The notes below the pieces were generated by a model. It was not told where the DNA came from, did no database searches, and saw only the letters and a program-made list of their open reading frames with translations. DNA of 64,000 bases from Candidatus Saccharimonadota bacterium (GTDB lineage Bacteria > Patescibacteriota > Saccharimonadia > Saccharimonadales > Saccharimonadaceae). The position numbers were made by a program, and so were the translations under genes. Of this stretch, positions 8,820 to 18,600 are shown in pieces (position 1 is the first letter of the stretch; each line of letters opens with the position of its first letter). The stretch is from assembly GCA_017432025.1 (NCBI GenBank), contig JAFRJX010000005.1, positions 26,265 to 90,264 of the forward strand. Direction: 5' to 3'.

Positions 8820-10529
8820 TTAACCGAGTGAGAATAGACAGAGAACAATAATGTTTACTACTGCAATACAGCCTACCACTCTGATGCCCCACTTGAACCA
8901 AGTTGCATAATCTACCTTAGCAAGTGCGAGGCCACCCATGATCGCACCACAGGTAGGAGTGATGAGATTCACGAGACCATTTGCTGCGACAATCGTCATT
9001 GCTGCAACGTCTGTACTGTACCCAAGGTTTTGTGCCACCGGCGCAATAATTGGTGTAGAAAGCGTTGCAAGACCAGATGATGATGGTACTAAGACCGAGA
9101 GCACCACATGGAGCAAATAGTTTAGAGGTACGAATGCCATTTCTGGAAGTGTTGCCAAGAAATTCGAAGCATTATAAACAATGTAATTATCGAGGCTGGT
9201 TTGTGCCATCAGCACCGATGCGCCACGAGCGACTGCAATCACGAGGACTACACCAATCATGTCATCTGCACCATCGATAAAGGTATCAACATAACCATGC
9301 TCACCTTGACGGTTGATGAGTGAGATTACGATTGACATGAGGAAGAACCACAATGCCGCTTCGTAGAACCACCAATCACCAAGTGCCGCACCTGTTAAGC
9401 CGCCTGCAAAGAAGCCGCCTAGTGCATCATGGAATTGTGCGAATATATTATTCTCAAAGAATTCACCCCATGGGATGAAGCTAATAATCATCACCACGAA
9501 TGTAAATGCAAAGACGATAAGGGAAGCAATCTGTGTGCCAGTTAGCTTCAAAGCATCGTCTTTTGCCTCCAAGAATTTACTATATTTCTTCTCAGCGGCC
9601 GCTTGCTCACGTAGACTTAAGAACGTTGAGCCTTTATCGCGTTGCACCTTCTTTGCATATTTCACTACAAAGAATGCAGCAATTGCGAGAGTAGTTAGCC
9701 AAAGTACCACACCAATTAGAATCACAGTACCGTTATTAAATTCGATACCAGCATCCTTCATTGCGGATACTGCTACACCGGTTGCAAATGGGTTAATGGT
9801 TGAACCAAGCACACCAGAACCAGCACCGAGGAGAATCGTTGCGACACCTACGAGTGGATCCATGCCAGCAGCATACATCGTTGCGGCGATGAGCACATAG
9901 AAGCCCACGCTTTCTTCAAGGAAGCCATAGGTTGTACCAAGTACCGAGAAGATGAGCATGAGAAGGAGAATGAGTAGATACTCTTTTCCATGAAGCTTCT
10001 TCACGAGAATCTTGATTCCAGTCTCGAGCGCTTTAGTCTTTGCCATCACGGCAAGGAAGCCACCAAGCACCATCACGAAGATACAAACATCAATTGCGTC
10101 TTCAAAACCGAGAATTGGTGCAATTAGAATTTGATAAAGTTTTGCGCCTACTACACCAGAGCCATCAACGATTGCACAAGCACCTTCACCAAGGGCTTCT
10201 TCACAAGCCTCGAGGGAATCATACGTTGTTTCCTCTTCAGTAGTAGTTGCTGCTTCAGCACCATCAAGAGTGGTTTCCGTACCAGCATCTAGTGGAGTTA
10301 CTGAATCATTGTTAGCGATGAGTTGACCTTCAGCACCTACGGCCGCTTCAAGTTCAAGAGTAGCATCATCTTCAACTTGGACCGTCTCATCTTCAACAGG
10401 TGCCTCGTGATACTTTGCCTTAGGCAACACGTGAGACAAAATACCAAGAAGCACAATCAAAATCATGATAATCGAGTATGCCGACAGCATCGCTCGACTA
10501 GTCTTCTTACGATTTTTCTTCTTAAACAT
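8820..10529 (-). CDS. YfcC-family (C4-dicarboxylate-like fold) carrier, likely arginine:ornithine exchanger
   Basis: This 569-aa membrane protein begins with a cytoplasmic Lys/Arg-rich start, a first helix at about residues 13-36, then an acidic external insert (about 40-115, rich in E, T and A), then roughly a dozen further helices. The GSGVLGSTINPFATG and VPSSSGLATLSTPII loops are hallmarks of the YfcC/AbgT-like ion transporter superfamily. It is the third gene after arcB and arcA, the place occupied by arcD, so arginine uptake coupled to ornithine export is the likely role. The acidic external insert is unusual. A general amino acid or dicarboxylate substrate cannot be excluded. A weak AAAGGAT site precedes ATG 10529. 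Confidence 0.75.
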   Translation of the reverse strand: MFKKKNRKKTSRAMLSAYSIIMILIVLLGILSHVLPKAKYHEAPVEDETVQVEDDATLELEAAVGAEGQLIANNDSVTPLDAGTETTLDGAEAATTTEEETTYDSLEACEEALGEGACAIVDGSGVVGAKLYQILIAPILGFEDAIDVCIFVMVLGGFLAVMAKTKALETGIKILVKKLHGKEYLLILLLMLIFSVLGTTYGFLEESVGFYVLIAATMYAAGMDPLVGVATILLGAGSGVLGSTINPFATGVAVSAMKDAGIEFNNGTVILIGVVLWLTTLAIAAFFVVKYAKKVQRDKGSTFLSLREQAAAEKKYSKFLEAKDDALKLTGTQIASLIVFAFTFVVMIISFIPWGEFFENNIFAQFHDALGGFFAGGLTGAALGDWWFYEAALWFFLMSIVISLINRQGEHGYVDTFIDGADDMIGVVLVIAVARGASVLMAQTSLDNYIVYNASNFLATLPEMAFVPLNYLLHVVLSVLVPSSSGLATLSTPIIAPVAQNLGYSTDVAAMTIVAANGLVNLITPTCGAIMGGLALAKVDYATWFKWGIRVVGCIAVVNIIVLCLFSLG

Positions 10530-10590
10530 TTTTTATCCTTTTAAGTTAATATTTCCCCCACCCCCTGTGCCTAAAAACTCGTCCTCTCCG

Positions 10591-11820
10591 CTAATCCTCC
10601 TCTCTCACTAATGCCATGCTCATACAGTGCGAACCACCGCGGCCACGCGATAATTCGGAACTCGGGATTTCAATCACTTTAATGCCATGACGGCGCAACG
10701 TCTGATTTGTGACAAAGTTACGATCATAAGCAATCACTACGCCTGGACGAATGCAAAGTAGGTTTACACCATCGCTCCATTGCTCACGCTCAGCATCAAT
10801 TCGTTTACCATTACCACATTTGATAAGTTCAACCTTATTCAGATGGAGATATTTCTCTAATACCTTCTGCAAGCTCTGGTGGATTTCTACGATTTCAATT
10901 TCCCCGCCCCGTCCAGCAGATATTTCGTAGATTGTCGAAATATCCATAATTGCATCCTGTACGGCAAACTTATCGACATCAACCTGCGTCATCACCGTAT
11001 CAAGGTGCATAAAGCTTCTTTCGTCTGGAATATCAATTGCAAGTACATACTTAAAGGAATTGTTTTTGTCTTTAAACAAATTCCTGGCAAAGTTCGCAAT
11101 TGCATCTGGTTCGGTACGTTGTGAAATGCCAATCGCTACCACTTCTTTTGAAAGTACTTGAATATCGCCACCTTCAATTGAATATGGTTCGGTGCGATCA
11201 TAATATAGTTTCACATCATCATAGAATGGATGATATTTGAAGACATATTCTGCGAAAATCGATTCGCGCGTACGTGTTACCGCCCACATTTTGTGAAGCG
11301 TCGCTGCATGACCAATCGTGGCCATCGGATCACGTTGGAAGAGAATATTCGGGATTGGATCGATAATCATTTTGCCAGTATCACGCGTCGCGTAAAAACC
11401 TGATACCTTGCCAAGCTTCTTTAACTCAGAAATATCAATACCAGCAATACACTTTCTTACCAAATCTCTTGTATTCTTGATGCTGTTTAGAAAATCAAAA
11501 CAGTGCTTTTCAATTTTTGGCGACGTCACACCAGCTTCACGAATAAATTGGCGGATGAATTCTTTACGCACCTTTGCACCACCGGCCTCAATCGCCTCAG
11601 CTGCTAGATCGGTAATGTAAACAACTTCAACTCCCTCCGCGCGAAGTGCATTTGCGTATGCATCGTGCTCTTCCTGAGCAACCTTTAAATATGGAATATC
11701 GTCGAAGAGAAGTCTCTCGAGCGTATTTGGTGTGAGATTTAGGAATTCATCACCCGGGCGATGAACTAGCACCTTTTTAAGTGGCGCAATCTCACTAAAG
11801 TTGCTAATTGAGTTTTTCAC
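10591..11820 (-). CDS. arcA: Arginine deiminase
   Basis: It converts arginine to citrulline and ammonia. The 409-aa protein has the family blocks LKKVLVHRPGDEFLNLTP, FQRDPMATIG, IEGGDIQVLS, RSFMHLDTVMTQVD and the C-terminal SRGRGGSHCMSMAL, whose cysteine (about residue 399) is the nucleophile. The start is a GTG at 11820 preceded by a GGAGGA site that overlaps the end of arcB, so translation is probably coupled. It is the second gene of the arcB-arcA-carrier operon. Confidence 0.97.
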   Translation of the reverse strand: MKNSISNFSEIAPLKKVLVHRPGDEFLNLTPNTLERLLFDDIPYLKVAQEEHDAYANALRAEGVEVVYITDLAAEAIEAGGAKVRKEFIRQFIREAGVTSPKIEKHCFDFLNSIKNTRDLVRKCIAGIDISELKKLGKVSGFYATRDTGKMIIDPIPNILFQRDPMATIGHAATLHKMWAVTRTRESIFAEYVFKYHPFYDDVKLYYDRTEPYSIEGGDIQVLSKEVVAIGISQRTEPDAIANFARNLFKDKNNSFKYVLAIDIPDERSFMHLDTVMTQVDVDKFAVQDAIMDISTIYEISAGRGGEIEIVEIHQSLQKVLEKYLHLNKVELIKCGNGKRIDAEREQWSDGVNLLCIRPGVVIAYDRNFVTNQTLRRHGIKVIEIPSSELSRGRGGSHCMSMALVREED

Positions 11821-11829
11821 TTTCCTCCT

Positions 11830-12831
11830 TTATTGATTATATTCATCAGTTAACGTTAAATACATCACTGCCTTAATCGTATGCAAACGATTCTCAGCTT
11901 CGTCAAACACTGCTGAGTGCTCAGACTCAAACACCTCGTTTGCAACTTCCATTTCTTCAATGCCAAATTTTTCGTGTACATCACGTGCCACGGAAGTATT
12001 TAAATCGTGGAATGATGGCAAGCAGTGAAGGAAAATACAACCTGGCTTGGCTTTATTAATCATTTCCATCGTCACACGATAACTTTGCAATTGGTCAATT
12101 CTTTCGCCCCATTTTTCTTTGTCTTCACCCATTGATAGCCAAATGTCAGTATAAATTGCATCCGCCGTATCATTGAGCGCATTAATATCGTCCGTAATGG
12201 TAATGGTCGCTCCGTTTTTCTCAGCAATCGGACGACAGGCATTCACGATGTCTTCAGAAGGGTGAAGCTCGTTTGGTCCACACGCAATAAAGTTCATGCC
12301 CATTTTGGCAGCCATTGCCATCAGGGAATTAGCCACATTGTTACGCGTATCGCCGACAAAGGCTAAAGTCTTACCGCTAAATCCACCAAGTTTTTCTTCA
12401 ATCGTCATAAAATCTGCAAGCGCTTGAGTTGGATGGCAATAATCAGTTAAACCATTCCAGACCGGCACATCCGCATATTTAGCCAAATCATCCACAGTTT
12501 CCTGTTTAAAACCGCGGAATTCAATTCCGTCATAAAAACGTGCGAGCACTCTTGCCGTATCCGCTACGGATTCCTTGTGCCCCATTTGCGAACCCGTCGG
12601 GTCAAGATAAGTCACATTCATTCCGAGATCATATCCGGCCACCTCAAAAGCACATCGAGTTCTCGTCGACGTCTTCTCGAATAGCACCGCAATATTTTTC
12701 CCAGGGAAATATTTGTGATTCTCGCCGGCGTGTTTCATTTCCTTAAATCTTTTGGCGGCATCTAGCATAAAGCGAAGTTCTTCTTCACTAAAATCTAGAA
12801 TTCGCAGAAAATCTCTTCCTTTGAAATTCAT
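11830..12831 (-). CDS. arcB: Catabolic ornithine carbamoyltransferase
   Basis: It turns citrulline and phosphate into ornithine and carbamoyl phosphate in the arginine deiminase route (the reverse of the biosynthetic direction). Motifs are FEKTSTRTRCAFE (carbamoyl phosphate), GLTDYCHPTQALAD, YTDIWLSMGED (the SMG loop that recognises ornithine) and CIFLHCLPSFHD. At 333 aa it is of normal length. The ATG at 12831 has an AAGAAGGGA site and a promoter with TATAAT at 12857-12862 and TTGTGT 17 bp upstream. It heads the operon and is divergent from arcC. Its catabolic direction is inferred from the operon. Confidence 0.95.
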   Translation of the reverse strand: MNFKGRDFLRILDFSEEELRFMLDAAKRFKEMKHAGENHKYFPGKNIAVLFEKTSTRTRCAFEVAGYDLGMNVTYLDPTGSQMGHKESVADTARVLARFYDGIEFRGFKQETVDDLAKYADVPVWNGLTDYCHPTQALADFMTIEEKLGGFSGKTLAFVGDTRNNVANSLMAMAAKMGMNFIACGPNELHPSEDIVNACRPIAEKNGATITITDDINALNDTADAIYTDIWLSMGEDKEKWGERIDQLQSYRVTMEMINKAKPGCIFLHCLPSFHDLNTSVARDVHEKFGIEEMEVANEVFESEHSAVFDEAENRLHTIKAVMYLTLTDEYNQ

Positions 12832-12856
12832 TTTTATCCCTTCTTACCTACCATAT

Positions 12857-12885
12857 ATTATATAGTAAATCGGATTTAAACACAA
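12857..12885 (-). promoter_or_regulatory. arcB operon promoter
   Basis: TATAAT (12857-12862) and TTGTGT (12880-12885) are separated by 17 bp on the minus strand. It is back to back with the arcC promoter, so the 94-bp gap between the divergent genes could allow shared control. No ArgR box was recognised. Confidence 0.65.
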
Positions 12886-12913
12886 GCATTTTAAGGTTTA
12901 ATTCAGCTTATGC

Positions 12914-12919
12914 TATAAT
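12914..12919 (+). promoter_or_regulatory. -10 box of arcC, leaderless type
   Basis: The strand reads TGCTATAAT, GAAATT, then ATG at 12926. Six bases between the -10 and the start codon leave no room for a leader or ribosome site. Confidence 0.75.
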
Positions 12920-12925
12920 GAAATT

Positions 12926-13867
12926 ATGAAAAAGCGAGTAGTTTTAGCGTTAGGCGGTAACGCGTTACAAAAAAATGGCGAAGCATCTGCTGAAGCCCAG
13001 AAAAAAATCGCCGAATCCGTCGGTGAAGCTATTTCCGACTTAGCCGACAAATATGAAATTATTGTTGCGCACGGCAACGGTCCACAAGTTGGCAACATCT
13101 TGATTCACGAAGAGGCCGCCTCGACCGAAAAAGCTCCGGCCATGCCACTCGAAACTGCAGTCGCCATGAGCCAAGGTCAAATCGGCTACTGGCTAACTCA
13201 AGCCATCAATAATGCTTTTATCAAAAAAGGCAAACCAAGCAAGAAGATTGCAACCGTGATTTCGCAAGTCGTTGTCGATCGTAACGATCCAGCCTTTAAG
13301 AACCCAACCAAACCAATCGGCCAATTCTATTCCGAAAAAGAAGCTAAGGCCCTCGCAAAAGAGAAGGGCTGGACGGTCAAGGAAGATGCCGGCCGCGGTT
13401 GGCGCCGTGTCGTGGCTTCACCAAAGCCAATTGATATCGTTGAAAAGAAAACCATTTCCGAACTCGTTTCCGATGGCGTGATTGTAATTGCTGCCGGTGG
13501 TGGTGGCATTCCAGTCGTTCGCACCAAAGTCCTGAAACGTTTGAAGGGAATTGATGCCGTGATTGATAAAGATTACGCCGCCGAAAAACTCGCCGAACTC
13601 GTCAAAGCCGACGTCTTCATTTCTTGTACCGCCGTACCAAATGTCTATATTAATTATGGCTTACCGGAACAACAAAAGCTCGACCAGATTTCTGTCAAAG
13701 AAATCCAAGACCTCAAGAAATACGGCTACTTCAAAGCCGGCTCGATGCTTCCAAAAGTTGAAGCCGCTTCTGCCTTCGCAAAGCACGGTGGCACCGGCAT
13801 CATCACCGACATCGACAACCTCCGCGATGCTTTAAACGGCAAAGCGGGAACTATTATTACGAATTAA
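12926..13867 (+). CDS. arcC: Carbamate kinase
   Basis: It transfers phosphate from carbamoyl phosphate to ADP, the ATP-yielding step. The 313-aa protein starts VVLALGGNALQKNGE, has AHGNGPQVGNI, GRGWRRVVASPKP, IVIAAGGGGIPVV and a C-terminal FAKHGGTGIITD, all standard carbamate kinase blocks. It is the only carbamate kinase in the window and stands alone on the plus strand, divergent from arcB. It is therefore the likely partner of both the arginine and agmatine routes. The start follows a -10 box by 6 nt, so the message should be leaderless. Confidence 0.96.
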   Translation: MKKRVVLALGGNALQKNGEASAEAQKKIAESVGEAISDLADKYEIIVAHGNGPQVGNILIHEEAASTEKAPAMPLETAVAMSQGQIGYWLTQAINNAFIKKGKPSKKIATVISQVVVDRNDPAFKNPTKPIGQFYSEKEAKALAKEKGWTVKEDAGRGWRRVVASPKPIDIVEKKTISELVSDGVIVIAAGGGGIPVVRTKVLKRLKGIDAVIDKDYAAEKLAELVKADVFISCTAVPNVYINYGLPEQQKLDQISVKEIQDLKKYGYFKAGSMLPKVEAASAFAKHGGTGIITDIDNLRDALNGKAGTIITN

Positions 13868-13975
13868 AAAAATAGAAGTTTTCAAGGAATCCGGAGCGCG
13901 GCAGCGCGAGGACGAGCGCCGGTCACCCGTGGCGACGGGCTGACCGGACGCGGCCTTGAAAACTTTTATTTTTTT
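13866..13975. repeat. Large nested inverted repeat and bidirectional terminator between arcC and pgi
   Basis: Two 22-base arms (13866-13887 and 13954-13975) are inverted copies with one mismatch and carry A7/T7 ends, so they can terminate both convergent genes. The 66-bp GC-rich interior contains its own hairpin: CCGGTCA (13919-13925) pairs with TGACCGG (13941-13947) and CCCGT with ACGGG inside it. This is much larger than the ordinary terminators here and resembles the palindromes inside truB and recX. Confidence 0.8.
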
Positions 13976-15104
13976 AGTTTGCGAGTAATTGTTTCAACTC
14001 TGTCTTATACGCTTCGACACCCGGTTGGTCAAATGGATTAACACCAAACATTTTCGCCGAAATCGCACACGCAAGTTCAAAGAAATACACTAATTCCCCA
14101 AATCCTTTTTCGTCAAAACTTGGTACCGTAATTGCAAGCACCGGGATATTGCCGGCCGTATGTGCCTTCATCACCGCCGCCACAACCTTTTGATTCATCT
14201 CATCAGTTGGAAAATTAATCACCGTTTCAAACAAATTTCTACGTCCATCTTGCATAAACTGACCCAGGGAATGCAGATCGGTCGAATAAACCACCGAGGC
14301 AGGGAAAATTCCTTGCTTGTTTTTTCCTTCGGATTCGCCAAATAATTGCTTCAGCCACTCATTAAAATAAAGTGTCGAAGGCTCAAAACTCGCAAACACT
14401 TCCGTGTCATATCCCCTGCTACCGAGTGTATAACGCATTGATGCATATTCTGATGCCGGCCCCGCCACCGTATCAAAGGCTTCCGAAGCGCCCTCAAGTA
14501 GCTTCTCAACATCCACGCCAGCTACCGCAAGTGGAAGCAACCCAACCGCCGTTAGTACTGAATATCTTCCGCCAATATTATCTGGCACCACAAATCTTGT
14601 ATAACCATTTGCGACCGCTTCATCATGCAAAGTTCCCTTGTTCGCATCCGTCGTCGCATAGATTCTAGTTTTTGCATCCTCGGCACCGTATTTCTCTACT
14701 AGTTTCTTCTTGAACTCTTCAAATGCAATCGCCGGCTCCAAGGTCGTCCCTGATTTTGAAATCACATTTATCGAAAAATCGTGATCTCCTACCTTTTCTA
14801 GCGCCCGGTCGAGCTCGCGACGTGACAAAGAATTTCCGGCATAAATAATCTTTGTTTCACCCTTTGGACGAAGAGCTTCAATAATCGCGCGGTGCCCAAG
14901 ATACGAGCCACCAATCCCAATACAAACTAAATATTCCGACTCATCATTGATCTTTTTGGCAGCTTCCTTAATCCGCACCAGTTCAGCCATATCCACACGT
15001 TTTGGCAAATCCAACCAGCCACCCATCGCATCGCTACGAATCTCAGCCAAAATCTGCGACAGCCTCGCTTCATCCACCTTAGAACTAAAATTAACAGTAA
15101 TCAT
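13974..15104 (-). CDS. pgi: Glucose-6-phosphate isomerase (short form)
   Basis: It interconverts glucose-6-phosphate and fructose-6-phosphate. The sugar-phosphate site LVCIGIGGSYLGHRA, the NVISKSGTTLEPAIAFEEF block, NIGGRYSVLTAVGLLP and the catalytic QQ/GVEAYKTELKQLL C-terminus (seen here as QPGVEAYKTELKQLL) fit Pgi. At 376 aa it is shorter than the ~440 aa of most bacterial forms, with the N-terminal extension missing. The ATG at 15104 has a CGGAGG site and a TATAAT box about 19 nt upstream, so this gene has a short leader. Its stop overlaps the large palindrome shared with arcC. Confidence 0.93.
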   Translation of the reverse strand: MITVNFSSKVDEARLSQILAEIRSDAMGGWLDLPKRVDMAELVRIKEAAKKINDESEYLVCIGIGGSYLGHRAIIEALRPKGETKIIYAGNSLSRRELDRALEKVGDHDFSINVISKSGTTLEPAIAFEEFKKKLVEKYGAEDAKTRIYATTDANKGTLHDEAVANGYTRFVVPDNIGGRYSVLTAVGLLPLAVAGVDVEKLLEGASEAFDTVAGPASEYASMRYTLGSRGYDTEVFASFEPSTLYFNEWLKQLFGESEGKNKQGIFPASVVYSTDLHSLGQFMQDGRRNLFETVINFPTDEMNQKVVAAVMKAHTAGNIPVLAITVPSFDEKGFGELVYFFELACAISAKMFGVNPFDQPGVEAYKTELKQLLAN

Positions 15105-15152
15105 TTATGCCTCCGTTTCCTCTATTATATCAGATTTTAAGCGTTAAAGGTA

Positions 15153-15181
15153 TTGCATTTTTTGCAAAAGTATGATATAAT
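15153..15181 (+). promoter_or_regulatory. Promoter of the 99-aa protein gene
   Basis: TTGCAT and TATAAT are 17 bp apart, followed by a ~50-nt leader with two G-rich stretches (AAGGGAG and AGGGGGAT); the second is the ribosome site. Confidence 0.7.
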
Positions 15182-15234
15182 ATAAGTAGATGCTGTTCCT
15201 AAGGGAGTAAATACTAAAATAGGGGGATTAACTA

Positions 15235-15534
15235 ATGAATTACCAGGTTAGCGTCGCACTTAAAATCGAGGGTTCCAACAGACTTCGCAGTCTGATCAGA
15301 AAAAACGGCTTCAAACTCCATCTAAGAGACACCGTTCTCGCCAAGTTCAGCCCCATCGAGATGCTCGATGAGAAAGATTTGAGTAAGGAAGGCACCAGAT
15401 GGTATGTTTACGGAGTGTACAACTCCGCCGTTTCGTTCCCTCCTCAGGAGGTTTTAAAAGAGCTCATGAGCTCCGAATGCCTTATGGACATCAAACTCCG
15501 TCACTTCGACGAAGTCGCCATTCTACCCTCCTAA
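15235..15534 (+). CDS. 99-aa protein of unknown function (cassette gene)
   Basis: I do not recognise the family. It is a soluble, mixed alpha/beta-looking protein with no signal peptide or membrane segment, opening MNYQVSVALKIEGSNRLRS and containing one cysteine. The gene is a complete single-gene unit: its own 17-bp-spaced promoter, a leader, a GGGGG ribosome site 7 nt before the ATG, and a strong terminator just after. It sits between pgi and a tRNA-Leu gene. The same layout recurs for other unrecognised small genes in this window. Confidence 0.8.
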   Translation: MNYQVSVALKIEGSNRLRSLIRKNGFKLHLRDTVLAKFSPIEMLDEKDLSKEGTRWYVYGVYNSAVSFPPQEVLKELMSSECLMDIKLRHFDEVAILPS

Positions 15535-15540
15535 ACCCAC

Positions 15541-15567
15541 GCCCCGACTTTCAGCCGGGGCAATTTT
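15541..15567 (+). terminator. Terminator of the 99-aa protein gene
   Basis: GCCCCG (15541-15546) pairs with CGGGGC (15556-15561), followed by AATTTT. Confidence 0.85.
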
Positions 15568-15587
15568 ATGCTATAATTACAAAAGTT

Positions 15588-15674
15588 GCCCCTGTGGCGG
15601 AATTGGCAGACGCGCTAGCTTCAGGTGCTAGTGGCCGTAAGGCTGTGCAGGTTCAACCCCTGTCGGGGGCACCA
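15588..15674 (+). tRNA. tRNA-Leu (anticodon CAG)
   Basis: The acceptor strand GCCCCTG pairs with CGGGGGC (one U-G pair), followed by A and an encoded CCA. The anticodon arm CTAGC-TTCAGGT-GCTAG presents CAG. A long variable arm (around TGGCCGTAAGGCTG) marks a class II tRNA. The total is 87 nt. A TATAAT box is at 15572-15577. Confidence 0.96.
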
Positions 15675-15677
15675 ATT

Positions 15678-15698
15678 ACGAGCGAAAGCTCGTTTTTT
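15678..15698 (+). terminator. Terminator of tRNA-Leu
   Basis: ACGAGC and GCTCGT form a stem with a GAAA tetraloop and six T. It touches the stop codon of the convergent surface-protein gene. Confidence 0.9.
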
Positions 15699-18600
15699 AT
15701 TGTCTCAAAATACATCTAACCGCTGCACCATTGCTCCTTGCCGCACTCGAAGCGCCAGCGTTATTTACACCATAACTAAAGATATAACCGTCCGTATCGT
15801 TTGCGGTATTGTACCAATAACCACCGCTAACACCAAACGCACTCTGATTTAATTCCCCGTTCAAAATCCCGCTTGAACGCATGTAATAAAGTGGTGAAGC
15901 AATCAACCCACTATCGCTATTCGAAGCTCCGTAATTATAAAATGTATTAATCGTATCGAATTCGTCATTGCTATAATCCGGGAGTCTCCAACCGGCCGGA
16001 CAAATCGAATTTGCCACCGCTAAGTAGCTGCTATCACTCGAACCATACCCGGAATCCGCGTCCATCGCCGTAGCCGCTGCAAAGCTATAGTAATTGCCAT
16101 AATTCCCATACCCGCCTTCTGAACCGATATTAAATGAACTTACATCATTTACACCACTACCCCAGCCTATCACCGTATTGCCACTTAGGCTCGTATATCC
16201 AACCGATGCATTCGTCGGCGTGAAGGTCGTAGATGAGCCTGGTTCATAACCAAGATCCGTATTATCATGTGTATAGAAATCCGCTGTCGTCACAATATCA
16301 TGATCGAGATTCTCCACCATCCACACATTTCCGTCCGCGAGTTTCGCCACCGAATAGACCTTTTCATCACGGCTATCTTTAATCTCGTAAATCTCGCCTG
16401 TCGTCATCAAATCGATTACGTCTTGCTTTTCCTGGTTCGTTAAATTAACGAAATCTTGCATATATTCAAGGTCGCCAATCGAAGTATCATCCGTTACCTC
16501 ACCAAGCACACAACGGACCGACAAGCCAATCGCCTTAATCGCCGCATTCTCGACCGATAAACTGCCGCTTGATGTAAAGCCTAAGTTAAAGGCCGAACCG
16601 GAGTTATTTACTGTGCTGGTCCAGTATGCGCCCGCCTCACCACGAAGCGTTGCGGAATTATTATCATAGTTACCGGAATACACAAAGTTATTTGGGAATG
16701 AACGGAATTTACTACCACTAGCGAGGCTACTTGCCGTCGCTTCCATTGAGTCTGCAAGATAATAGTAAGAACCAGACTTATTGTAAATCGCCCCGTTTGG
16801 CAAATGCCAACCCGAAGGACAAATCGAAGTAAAGCTCGAAATATGTTCATTGTAATTCACGTGATTTGTTGTATCCGCAATCGCTGCCGACCAAGTGTAA
16901 TAAGTACCATATGAATATAAATTCGTGTTCGTCGCATAAATGCCGGCAAGATTCGTCACGTTATTGCTGTTCTGGCGCGGAATCCTGTACCAAGTATTTT
17001 CACTACCCACGCCCCAGCTCGTGTACTTACCATTACCAGACGTCGCCGAAGAGCTAAACTCTACATTCTCACTTGCAGCTAGACCGGTAAAGACACCGCC
17101 AAATCCTTGTGACTTTGTACTATCATCCGATCCAGTTACGCCAAGACGTAGATTCTCAATCATCCAACAGTTGCCATCCGCCAGTCTCGCCACGGCATAA
17201 ACCTGACTATCACGCGTATCCATCAGCGCCGTAATGCTAGAGCTTCCAGCCGTCACCACACCGTTAATCGAATCATAGCTTGCCGCCGTGAGACTGTTGC
17301 ATCCACCCCAATCCTGAAGTGTACCAGATGGACTTAACCACACCGCATAAAGTTTCAGACCATTCGTCGAAATATCGTTTGGTGCCGTAATCGTTTGGTT
17401 CGGACCATAATATGTACCCGTACCATCCACTTCCGTATTCCAGCCCGCAAACCCATAACCATTTCTACGATAATTCGAAGCAAGCAAAGTCACATCCTCT
17501 CCGTCCGATGCACTTTGATAACCAATGTTGCTCATCGTATCCAAATTATAATTACCATCATTCATCGTTCCGGCTACATCGTCATAAGCCGAACCGTAAC
17601 AAATGTAGCCACCCGGACAATCAATCTCCACCATCTCGGCTCGCCAAATCGCATACAAATTCACCGTCGACGGCTCAGACATACCAATCACCATCACACC
17701 ATCACCGTCATACGAAGTTCCGGTACCATCATCGCTCGTATTCCATTCCACGAAACTATAATGCTCCTTGTCAAATGGATTCTCGAGTTTTATCGCATCA
17801 CCATTTTTTGCCACAATTGGATTTTTCGAACCACTCGTTGCGCCATTGCCGTTGAAATTCACCGTTACTGCGCCGCCGGCTCTTGCCACACAACGCACCG
17901 GTAGGCCATACGCTTTAATAATGTATTGTGCTACACCAAAACCAGTCGGATCAATTGTGTTCATAAAGACATTGCCAGAATTATATATAGTATTAGTTGA
18001 GAGTAATACGTCGTAAGATGTGTAAACTTCGTATCCATTCACAGCACCACTCGTCGCAAGATAAGTCGGTGCCAACTTCAAATTATCAAAACCATCCGTC
18101 TCATAGTTTAGCACACCCATTTGGTTTGAATAATCTGCCACCAAATTCTGAAGCACCAACATATTATTTAATTCATCATAAATGTATTCCGACGGACCAT
18201 CCGGTAGTCTCCAACCGGCTGGGCAAACCGAATCCGACATCTTTGCATATTGATTATCGGCGCCCGTAATGTGTTCGGCTGACCTTGCCGCAAAGTTATA
18301 ATAATTCCCTGCGTGATAATGTTTACAAGTTGATGCATTATTACAAGTCGTCGACACATCATCATTTGGTGCCGGATTCGCCACCGGATAATAATACTTC
18401 TCGCCCGCATCATACGACCTTGCCGTACCCCCGTCTGAAGACCAATCGCTAATAGTATCCGTTGTGTTGCGACTTGGTTGCCAAGTGCTACTTAGATTAT
18501 TCGTCGTATAGCCAAGGTCAGTATTGTTGTGAGTATAAACTTTGCTAGAATTTAAATCAAAATCTAGATTCTGTGTCATCCAGACTTTACCATCGTTCAG

